A stretch of 5,697 bases of DNA from Leptolyngbyaceae cyanobacterium SM1_3_5 (GTDB lineage Bacteria > Cyanobacteriota > Cyanobacteriia > Elainellales > Elainellaceae). Below are positions 1 to 5,328 of this stretch, in pieces. Under the pieces are notes generated by a model. That model searched no databases. It was not told the DNA's origin and saw only the letters and a program-made list of their open reading frames with translations. Location of the stretch: contig JAAUTJ010000365.1 of the NCBI GenBank assembly GCA_012031475.1, positions 1 to 5,697 on the forward strand. The letters are read 5' to 3'. Each line of letters opens with the position of its first letter. Position 1 is the stretch's first letter. The position numbers were made by a program, and so were the translations under genes.

Positions 1-17
1 TTCTCCACCAGGGAGAA
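1..17 (-). terminator. possible hairpin downstream of the binding-protein gene
   Basis: TTCTCC (1-6) and GGAGAA (12-17) form a 6-bp inverted repeat with a 5-base loop, 24 bases beyond the stop codon of the minus-strand gene. It could be part of a terminator or of a dispersed cyanobacterial hairpin repeat. The window edge cuts the context, so no U-tract can be judged. Confidence 0.25.
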
Positions 18-40
18 GGGGCTAGAGGATGAGGGGGCTG

Positions 41-1369
41 TTACGATCCCCCGACCGTAATCTTGCTCTGCACCTTCAAGCTGCCGTCGTCTGCGATCGT
101 CCAGACATCATAAGTGCCCGTCACGTCGCCATTTTCGTTCAGGTCAAGTGAACCGCTCGCGCCGTCAAAGTCGATGTCTTGGCCTTCGCGAATGAGTGAA
201 AGGGCTTGACAGACATCGGTGACTTTCTCGCCGCCGCTGGCAACCTCGCGCAGATTGTCGCGAATCGCTTCGCCTGAATTCGATTTGGCGGCTTCGGCAG
301 CGAGAACGAGCAGGGCGGTGGCGTCCCAGGTGTTTGGGTCATAGACACCGGGAGCGCGATCGCTAAACTTGGCGCGATACACCTGATTGAACTGCTCAAA
401 TCCGGGACCGCCTGCGCTCGGAGCCGTGCCGAGAACGCCAGTGGCGATGAAGCTACCGTCTCCCGTTTTACCGACCAAATTGGCAAGGTCGTTCGTTTTC
501 ATGCCGTCGGTGAGCAGAATCTTAGTGTTGCCATCCAGCAAGCCTTGCTCTTGAGCGGCTTTGAGGATGATGCTGCCCGTTTCGGGATAGGCCACGATCA
601 AAACGGCATCGGGCTTTTGGCTAAAGGCCGAGGTGACTTCGGAGTCGAACGTGGTGGCATCGGGGGCATAGCGAACCGGATCGGATTCGTTGACGACTGT
701 GCCGCCCAGTTCTTTGAAGGCTGCGGTGAATGACTGCGTGAGGCCGTTGCCGTAGTCGTTGTTGATTGCCAAAACTGCGACGTTGTTAAAGCCTTGCTGC
801 TGTGCCAGTTGCGCCAGTGCGTCGCCCTGGTAGGTGTCGGGCGGAGCCGTCCGCGCCCAGAAGCCTTTAAAGTCGCCTTTCTGTGCCCGCTCGGTGAAGA
901 TTGGGCTGGTGCTGGCGGGCGAAATTTGCAGGACGTTGTTTCGCACGGCGATATCGACTGCCGCGCTCGAAACGGAACTCGCCGCCGCGCCAACCACGCC
1001 ACCGACGCGATCGACCTCGGCCAGTTTCGTCATTGCCGCCGCGCCCGCAGACGGCTCGGTCTGGTCATCTTCGGAGATTAGCTGCACAGGTTGACCCAGC
1101 GCACCGCCGCAGGCGTTCACCGTTTCCACGAGCAGGCTGGCTGAATCTTGCATTGGCCCGCCATACTGCGCCAAATCTCCGGTAATCGGCAGCACGGTTC
1201 CAAGCTTAAGTGCGCCGTCCGCGCCTTCAGCCGCAGGGCTGTCGGCCTCACCACTGGCGGATTCGCCGTCACTGTTAGGAGCAGATTGGCAAGCCGAAAG
1301 CAGCAGCAATAGCGAAATTCCGGCAGTCAGTGGACGGGTTACGAAGTTGAGGAAGAAAGTGCGTTTCAT
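41..1369 (-). CDS. ABC transporter substrate-binding lipoprotein, branched-chain amino acid (LivJ/Peripla_BP_6) type
   Basis: A 442-residue solute-binding protein that would capture a ligand, probably an amino acid, in the periplasm and pass it to an ABC permease. The N-terminus has basic residues, a hydrophobic stretch (about 16-24) and the lipobox L24-S-A-C27, so it should be lipid-anchored. A Ser/Gly/Ala/Glu linker (about 28-53) precedes a type I periplasmic-binding fold starting near LKLGTVLPITG (54-64). By eye, S150-P-A-S-T154, Y206 (NDYGNG) and E263 (YPETG) match the LivJ residues that hold the ligand's amino and carboxyl groups, which argues for an amino-acid ligand. The C-terminal block FDGASGSLDLNENGDV is typical of the family. 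C88 and C387 are the only other cysteines and might pair. I chose the start at 1369 because the signal peptide follows it directly; an in-frame ATG at 1471 would add 34 non-signal residues. No clear Shine-Dalgarno is seen. No permease or ATPase gene lies nearby, so the specificity is unknown. Confidence 0.9.
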   Translation of the reverse strand: MKRTFFLNFVTRPLTAGISLLLLLSACQSAPNSDGESASGEADSPAAEGADGALKLGTVLPITGDLAQYGGPMQDSASLLVETVNACGGALGQPVQLISEDDQTEPSAGAAAMTKLAEVDRVGGVVGAAASSVSSAAVDIAVRNNVLQISPASTSPIFTERAQKGDFKGFWARTAPPDTYQGDALAQLAQQQGFNNVAVLAINNDYGNGLTQSFTAAFKELGGTVVNESDPVRYAPDATTFDSEVTSAFSQKPDAVLIVAYPETGSIILKAAQEQGLLDGNTKILLTDGMKTNDLANLVGKTGDGSFIATGVLGTAPSAGGPGFEQFNQVYRAKFSDRAPGVYDPNTWDATALLVLAAEAAKSNSGEAIRDNLREVASGGEKVTDVCQALSLIREGQDIDFDGASGSLDLNENGDVTGTYDVWTIADDGSLKVQSKITVGGS

Positions 1370-1424
1370 TGTGGGAATTGAGATAAAAAGGGTAGCGAAG
1401 TCGGAGTATTGATAATGTGGAGAA

Positions 1425-1448
1425 ACTTGCGCTTGTTGATCCGCAAGT
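1425..1448. promoter_or_regulatory. candidate operator: 7-bp inverted repeat with 10-base spacer
   Basis: ACTTGCG (1425-1431) and CGCAAGT (1442-1448) are perfect inverted copies separated by 10 bases. The site lies 56-79 bases upstream of the binding-protein start on the minus strand. The geometry suits a dimeric DNA-binding regulator, or a hairpin in the 5' leader. No known regulator consensus (for example NtcA GTA-N8-TAC) fits it. Confidence 0.3.
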
Positions 1449-1566
1449 ACGCGAATCGATCGCCCAAGCAAGACTCAAGCAGCCAACAACCAATCTGCGG
1501 TCAGAGGCAAAATCATTTCTTCGACTATATCAGTTGCCACGATAGTGCAGACGGCTTGAAGCGGAT

Positions 1567-1622
1567 AGGACAGTGGAACTAGGACAGTGGAACTAGGACA
1601 GTGGAACTAGGACAGTGGAACT
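1567..1622. repeat. four perfect tandem copies of a 14-bp unit
   Basis: The unit AGGACAGTGGAACT occurs four times head to tail with no mismatch (1567-1580, 1581-1594, 1595-1608, 1609-1622). It lies in non-coding DNA, about 200 bases upstream of the binding-protein start and 287 bases upstream of the tic22 start. The unit is not built from the 7-bp blocks seen in many cyanobacterial short tandem repeats. Perfect identity suggests recent expansion by slippage. Confidence 0.95.
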
Positions 1623-1729
1623 ATTTGCAGGCGATCGAGTCAAGGTTTGCGGATTGCAAGTTAATCAAGATGCGTTGCCGACGATTTTCAAAATGTGAAT
1701 AACTGTGAAGTTAAGAAACAGCAGGAGAT

Positions 1730-1735
1730 TATAAA
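1730..1735 (+). promoter_or_regulatory. weak candidate -10 element for tic22-prmC
   Basis: TATAAA lies 173 bases before the tic22 start. The nearest -35-like hexamer (TTAAGA, 1711-1716) is only 13 bases away, which is too close for a standard sigma-70 spacing, so support is poor. Confidence 0.2.
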
Positions 1736-1897
1736 CTGCTTCAAGAAGCGATTCCAAAGAAGCGCTGTTGAATGGCCGCGATCGATCGCAGTCCGTCCAC
1801 ATCGTTCATTACCCTGACCGCATCTGTTTTGATTTTTGCTGCCGGAGATCCAACTTCGGGCGATCGCCCTTTCGATTTGACGTTTTTCTGAAGACCC

Positions 1898-1902
1898 AGG
1901 AG
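1898..1902 (+). promoter_or_regulatory. Shine-Dalgarno of tic22
   Basis: AGGAG lies six bases before the ATG at 1909. It decides the start of tic22: the longer in-frame reading from 1768 has no ribosome site and would bury the signal peptide. Confidence 0.75.
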
Positions 1903-1908
1903 CAGTTT

Positions 1909-2673
1909 ATGAAGTCTTTCTTGCGATGGAGTGCCGCCTTCGGCTTGATGAGTAGCGTCATGCTAACAACGCTGCAAGTCGGCATTCAGCGAGCCTTTGC
2001 GCTTACAGACGAGCAGGTGATGGAGCAGTTGCAGGGCGTTCCGGTCTTCATGCTCACCGATCAGCGCGGCGCACCGCTGGAAGCGAGAGCCGAAGGCCAA
2101 GACGGATCGGTGACGGGCGTATTCATTAGCCAGCAAGATGCCGCCAACTTTCTCACCAGCTTGAGACAGAACAATCCGCAGCTTGGGCAGTCGGTGCAGG
2201 TGTCTCCGGTTTCGCTGGCCGAAGTGTATCAGCTTGCTCGCCGCAGCGAAGATTCGGATTTGCAGTTTCAGTTTGTGCCGATGCAGCCGCAAGTCCAAAC
2301 TGCTGTGACGCTGTTGCAGCAAAGCGGCCAAGACGTTCAGGAGTTCAACAGTGTCCCGCTGTTTATGGCACGATTGTCGAACGAGGGCGATCGCTACCTC
2401 AGCATTCAGCAAGGCGAACAAGCTGCCGTGCTGCTGTTCTTCAAGCGTGAAGATTTGCAGGCGACGATCGATCGGCTCCAGCAGGAGCAGCCGGATGTCG
2501 CGAACCAAATGACCATTCAAGTCACCAGCTTGGAAGGCGTGATCGAACAGTTGCGCGAAAGCGAGGATTCGGAAGAGAGCCAAATTCTGCTCGTGCCGCC
2601 ACGCGAATCGATCGACTTCATCCGCCAGCAGCAAGGCCAGCCGCAGCAGGGTCAGCCCCAGCCGCAGCAGTAA
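1909..2673 (+). CDS. tic22: Tic22-like periplasmic protein
   Basis: A 254-residue Tic22-family protein. In cyanobacteria the family is reported to be periplasmic or thylakoid-associated and to help outer-membrane protein biogenesis together with Omp85; the plastid homologue sits in the intermembrane space as part of protein import. The signal peptide (1-31) ends in A29-F-A31, before LTDEQ. Two similar halves follow: GVPVFMLTD (43-51) to SLAEVYQL (102-109), and SVPLFMARL (148-156) to SLEGVIEQL (207-215). Each half contains a phenylalanine-rich strand, a helix and a V-Q/T-V strand, which agrees with the internal pseudo-symmetry of the family. The block ILLVPPRESIDFI (226-238) is typical of the C-terminus. 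A Gln/Pro/Gly tail (239-254) then ends the protein; it is low complexity and probably disordered. The start at 1909 has a good AGGAG. The stop TAA shares its last A with the prmC start, so the genes are coupled. Confidence 0.9.
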   Translation: MKSFLRWSAAFGLMSSVMLTTLQVGIQRAFALTDEQVMEQLQGVPVFMLTDQRGAPLEARAEGQDGSVTGVFISQQDAANFLTSLRQNNPQLGQSVQVSPVSLAEVYQLARRSEDSDLQFQFVPMQPQVQTAVTLLQQSGQDVQEFNSVPLFMARLSNEGDRYLSIQQGEQAAVLLFFKREDLQATIDRLQQEQPDVANQMTIQVTSLEGVIEQLRESEDSEESQILLVPPRESIDFIRQQQGQPQQGQPQPQQ

Positions 2674-3566
2674 TGGTTTGGGTCAGCGCTGAAGCGATCG
2701 CGCAGTGGCGGCAAACGGCGCAGCAGCAAGCGATCGTGGAGGAAATTCCATCTTCTGAAGTCGATTGGCTGCTGCAATCGCTGACCGGACTCGATCGCCT
2801 CAGTCTCCGCTTAAATCTCCCGGAGGCGATCGAGCTACCGTTCGAGTTGCGTGAACTGGAAACCTTGTGGCAGCGACGCATTCGCGATCGCGTCCCGGTT
2901 CAGTACCTCGCGCAGTCCGCACCTTGGCGGCAGTTTTCCCTGCAAGTTTCGCCCGCCGTTTTGATTCCCCGTCCTGAAACGGAACTGCTGATCGATCTTG
3001 CCATTCAAGCGGCAAACTCCGCCGATCTGACAGCGGGCATCTGGGCAGATTTGGGGACGGGCAGCGGCGCGATCGCGATTGGCCTCGCTGCCGCCCTCCC
3101 CAACGCCGCCATTCACGCGGTTGATATTAGTTTGGAAGCCTTGGCGATCGCACAGGCAAACGCGACGGCACTGCATTTCGATCGCATCCAGTTTCATCAC
3201 GGTCGCTGGTTTGAGCCGCTTGCGCCTTGGCAAGGTCAACTGAGCGCGATCGTCTCCAATCCGCCTTACATTCCCACTGCAATGCTGGCCGATCTCCAGC
3301 CGGAAGTGCGCCTGCATGAACCGCAACTCGCCCTCGACGGCGGCGCAGACGGACTCGCCGCCATTCGGCATCTGGCGATCGAAGCGCCGAAATATCTGCG
3401 ATCGCATGGCCTGTGGCTAATTGAAATGATGTCCGGTCAGGCCGCAGCCGTGCGCGAACTGTTGCAGCAGCACGGCTATCAGCAAATTGAGATTCATCGG
3501 GATTTGGCGGGAATCGATCGATTTGCGATCGCGTTTACGCCACCGCTGGCTAAGGACGTGTTTTAA
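2673..3566 (+). CDS. prmC: peptide chain release factor N5-glutamine methyltransferase PrmC (HemK)
   Basis: A 297-residue cytoplasmic enzyme that transfers a methyl group from S-adenosylmethionine to the side-chain nitrogen of the GGQ glutamine in release factors RF1 and RF2, which speeds translation termination. The helical N-terminal domain (about 1-85) leads into LIPRPETELL (97-106). The methyltransferase domain shows the SAM-binding DLGTGSGAIAIGLA (126-139), the acidic D150 (AVDIS), the hallmark NPPY (196-199) that holds the target glutamine, and the conserved EPQLALDGGADGL (216-228). RDLAGIDRF (276-284) closes the fold. Length is slightly above the E. coli protein (277 residues). The start overlaps the tic22 stop by one base as TAATG, so translation probably reinitiates after tic22; there is no separate promoter. 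The gene holds five HIP1 octamers, the highest density in the window, and looks intact and native. Confidence 0.96.
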   Translation: MVWVSAEAIAQWRQTAQQQAIVEEIPSSEVDWLLQSLTGLDRLSLRLNLPEAIELPFELRELETLWQRRIRDRVPVQYLAQSAPWRQFSLQVSPAVLIPRPETELLIDLAIQAANSADLTAGIWADLGTGSGAIAIGLAAALPNAAIHAVDISLEALAIAQANATALHFDRIQFHHGRWFEPLAPWQGQLSAIVSNPPYIPTAMLADLQPEVRLHEPQLALDGGADGLAAIRHLAIEAPKYLRSHGLWLIEMMSGQAAAVRELLQQHGYQQIEIHRDLAGIDRFAIAFTPPLAKDVF

Positions 3567-3595
3567 GATTTCTGCTGGCGTTGAGCGTTTGGTTT

Positions 3596-3757
3596 GCCCC
3601 CTAAATCCCCCAAAATTGGGGGACTTTGAAGCGAGCCGATTCAACCTCTAGACCACCCGACAGTAAAAAATTGTCCCAACAGGCGCTACTGGGTCTGCGA
3701 AGCAATCGCGCCCGCAAACAATCCTCAAAGTCCCCCAGCATTGGGGGATTTGGGGGC
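3596..3757. mobile_element. MITE-like element with ~33-bp inverted terminal arms
   Basis: The left arm (3596-3629) and right arm (3725-3757) are reverse complements apart from one extra base and a few changes in the central six bases. Read inward, both run GCCCCC, AAATCCCCC, a six-base variable centre, GGGGG, ACTTTGA. Each arm is itself a small hairpin (CCCCC...GGGGG). The ~95-base core has no gene; AGACC and GGTCT within it form a weaker inner pairing. C-rich hairpins of this style are frequent dispersed repeats in cyanobacterial genomes. No clear target-site duplication flanks it. It sits between the convergent prmC and hydrolase genes and may serve both as a transcript-ending structure, although neither arm has a U-tract. 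Confidence 0.6.
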
Positions 3758-3778
3758 TGCGTCGATCGCAACGCAGCC
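3755..3778. repeat. 8-bp-stem hairpin between the convergent genes
   Basis: GGCTGCGT (3755-3762) and ACGCAGCC (3771-3778) are perfect inverted copies around the 8-base loop CGATCGCA. The hairpin overlaps the last three bases of the MITE-like arm and lies 24 bases beyond the hydrolase stop. It could end minus-strand transcripts, but no T-run follows in either direction, so it is not a standard intrinsic terminator. Confidence 0.5.
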
Positions 3779-3801
3779 TATCAAACTGGCTAAAACACAC
3801 C

Positions 3802-5014
3802 CTACCCGGTTGGCGGCGGCGTCGGGCGTGGCGGCACAACCGGAAGCAATCGCGCCGCAGGACGATGGAACATGGCTTGAAAGGCTGACTGGCGTTCACT
3901 TGCAGGTTCTTGGCCGTTGTCCCACAGGCTTTCGTAGAAAAAGAAGCACATCCCCAAACCGCGATCGCGAGCGGCTCGCACCTTGGCCTGCACAAACGGC
4001 ATCGCAACTGGACGATTTTCTCAGTCCGGTGAGAATGCCTGCCCCGGTTGGAATTTTCTGCCGCGCTTCTTGAATTTCCGGGCGGCTCGTTTGTTCGACA
4101 AAGCTTTGCAGATCCGGACGATAGATTTGCACAATCAGTTCATCAATCAGGTCGCGGCGCAGCCAGGTGAGCCAGTCTTGCAGCGAACTGTTGTAGGCAG
4201 AAACGTAGGGATTGGGGGCGATCGAAAAAATCGCATTCGGCTTCCGCGCTTTCACTGCCTGATGCAGTTGCGTCATAAACGCGGTGATTTTGTCGGCTCG
4301 CCAGCGCACCCATTCCGGATCTTGCGGATTGGCAGGCGGGTCTTTTTCGGTTTCCTGCTGGTAGAGCGCTTGCGTGTAGCGATCGTAGCCAAATTCGTTG
4401 GGCAAGCTCGTATGGTCGTCAAACTGAATGCCGTCCGCGCCGTATTGCGTCATCACTTCGATCGCCAAACTGGTGATTAGCTGCTGCACTTGGGGGTGAA
4501 ACGGATTTAGCCACACGACTTCGCCCGCTGCTCCAATCCAGGTTTGGCTGCCGTCGCGCCGCTGCGTCAGCCAGTCGGGATGGCGATCGCCAGTTCTGAC
4601 ATTGGTGGAGCCATAAAGCCGAACTCCAGCCAGGGCACGACGAGCAGGTTGTGGCGATGTGCCTGCGTCACCAGATCGGCCAGCGGGTCTTGTCCCTGCA
4701 AGCCGCGCCGCACAAACGGCTGAATGCCCGTTCGCTGAGCGACGGCACTCGGATACAGCACATAGCCGGAATTCCACACCACCGGATAGATCGTGTTGAA
4801 GTGCAATCGCGCCAATTGGCTGACAGCATCTTGCAGCTTGGTGCGATCGCGCAAAATGTCCGTGTCGTTCGTCGTCATCCAAACGCCGCGAATCTCCGGC
4901 AGCGCAGACTGGCGATCGCCCCGGCAACTGGCTCGACACGATCGCCATCAGCGTCAAGCAAACTAAAAGTAAATATTGGATCGATCGAGTCCAACGGCGC
5001 ATCAAGAGTTTCAT
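3802..5014 (-). pseudogene. secreted glycoside hydrolase, GHL10/DUF187 family, broken by three frameshifts
   Basis: Joining three frames gives a ~402-residue protein of the cyanobacterial family-10-like glycosylhydrolases (GHL10/DUF187), secreted proteins thought to cleave an extracellular or cell-wall glycan. From the N-terminus: a signal peptide (MKLLMRRW, then a leucine-rich core), LPEIRGVWMTTNDTD, YPVVWNSGYVLYPS, VVPWLEFGFMAPP, GEVVWLNPFHP, the active-site-like DGIQFDDH (minus strand near 4410-4435), IFSIAPNPY, ELIVQIYRPD, GILTGL, then FFFYESLWDN and a Pro-rich end. The shifts lie at a G4 run (minus strand, 4919-4922; one base too many), at 4582-4585 (one base too few, probably a CCC run cut to CC), and at an A4 run (4016-4019; one base too many, expected L-R-N-R-P). 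All conserved blocks remain intact, so decay is very recent or the indels are sequence errors. As read, translation yields only scrambled fragments. The start at 5014 fits the signal peptide; an alternative ATG is at 5038. Neither has a Shine-Dalgarno. Confidence 0.85.
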
Positions 5015-5328
5015 CGGCTGGGTGAAGGAGTGAACCATTCAGGAGGATTGCGATCGCCAGAGGTCAGCGATCGTCGTCAGCGATACAAGTCCTTATTTAT
5101 TTACCAGAGAATGACTCCGCCAGCCGGATTTCTTGAGAAATTCATCTTGCTTGCTCACCCTCGAAAATCTAAAGTCAAGCTGAAAGAACATTGTGCGATC
5201 GCCCCTTGAAGCTAAGCTCTTGGGTAGAAGCACTGAGCCTGCAAACTGATTAGCCTATTGATCAAGTCAGATGATCAAGTCAGATTTCGATCGTGTGCGG
5301 ACACAAAACACTTTCTTGGGGGCGGTTC
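5015..5328. other. divergent intergenic region between the hydrolase and the metallopeptidase
   Basis: This stretch of 314 bases should hold the promoters of both flanking genes. It contains two HIP1 octamers (5050-5057 and 5195-5202), a 14-base near-palindrome ATTTCT-TG-AGAAAT (5128-5141), an A/T-rich patch (5094-5103) and the duplicated 13-bp unit at 5259-5284. No confident -35/-10 pair, small gene or RNA was found. Confidence 0.6.
5259..5284. repeat. two tandem copies of a 13-bp unit
   Basis: TGATCAAGTCAGA occurs twice back to back (5259-5271 and 5272-5284), followed by a T that matches the start of a third copy. The second copy ends 44 bases before the metallopeptidase start. Each copy contains the palindrome TGATCA. 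It may be a slippage duplication or a paired binding site. Confidence 0.85.

Larger units (their letters stand above)
1370..1908. other. divergent intergenic region between binding-protein gene and tic22
   Basis: These 539 bases hold no convincing gene. They must contain the promoters of the minus-strand binding-protein gene and of the plus-strand tic22-prmC pair. Visible structure: a 7-bp inverted repeat (1425-1448), four 14-bp tandem repeats (1567-1622), a spaced TGTGAA direct repeat (1695-1700 and 1705-1710), a TATAAA at 1730-1735, a small palindrome GCTTC-AA-GAAGC (1738-1749), and one HIP1 octamer (1860-1867). No RNA gene was recognised. Confidence 0.7.
356..5202. repeat. HIP1 octamer GCGATCGC, 14 dispersed copies
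   Basis: Exact copies begin at 356, 1860, 2387, 2694, 2884, 3069, 3144, 3525, 3961, 4583, 4843, 4912, 5050 and 5195. HIP1 is the highly iterated palindrome of many cyanobacterial genomes; its function is unsettled. The copies are uneven: five in prmC, four in the broken hydrolase, one in the binding-protein gene, and none between 364 and 1859. Positions were counted by eye, so one or two may have been missed. Confidence 0.9.

Noticed and set aside
1370..1471. 34-residue N-terminal extension of the binding protein from an ATG at 1471
   Set aside because: It would place polar sequence before a complete lipoprotein signal peptide, and it runs through the dyad site. The start at 1369 fits the family.
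1567..1622. CRISPR array
   Set aside because: The 14-bp units are directly adjacent with no spacers.
1768..1908. 47-residue N-terminal extension of Tic22
   Set aside because: The ATG at 1909 has AGGAG at the right spacing and begins a normal signal peptide; the extension resembles no Tic22 sequence.
1963..2634. Long minus-strand open frame opposite tic22 (223 codons)
   Set aside because: It is the complement of a confidently identified gene, with a composition typical of an antisense shadow and no recognisable domain.
2835..3407. Long minus-strand open frame opposite prmC (190 codons)
   Set aside because: Antisense shadow of prmC with no family signature.
3605..3629. Intrinsic terminator of prmC
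   Set aside because: The CCCCC/GGGGG hairpin is followed by ACTTTGA rather than a T-run, and the same sequence recurs inverted as the other arm of the element.
3648..4007. Minus-strand open frame crossing the MITE-like core and the hydrolase end
   Set aside because: It overlaps the conserved hydrolase C-terminus in another frame, and its remainder is repeat sequence.
3983..4480. Plus-strand open frame of 165 codons opposite the hydrolase
   Set aside because: It is antisense to conserved hydrolase blocks such as DGIQFDDH and has no recognisable domain.
4010..4925. Programmed ribosomal frameshifting as the explanation for the split hydrolase
   Set aside because: Three separate shifts in both directions would be needed, and the runs (G4, C2-3, A4) are too short for usual slippery sites with no stimulator seen.
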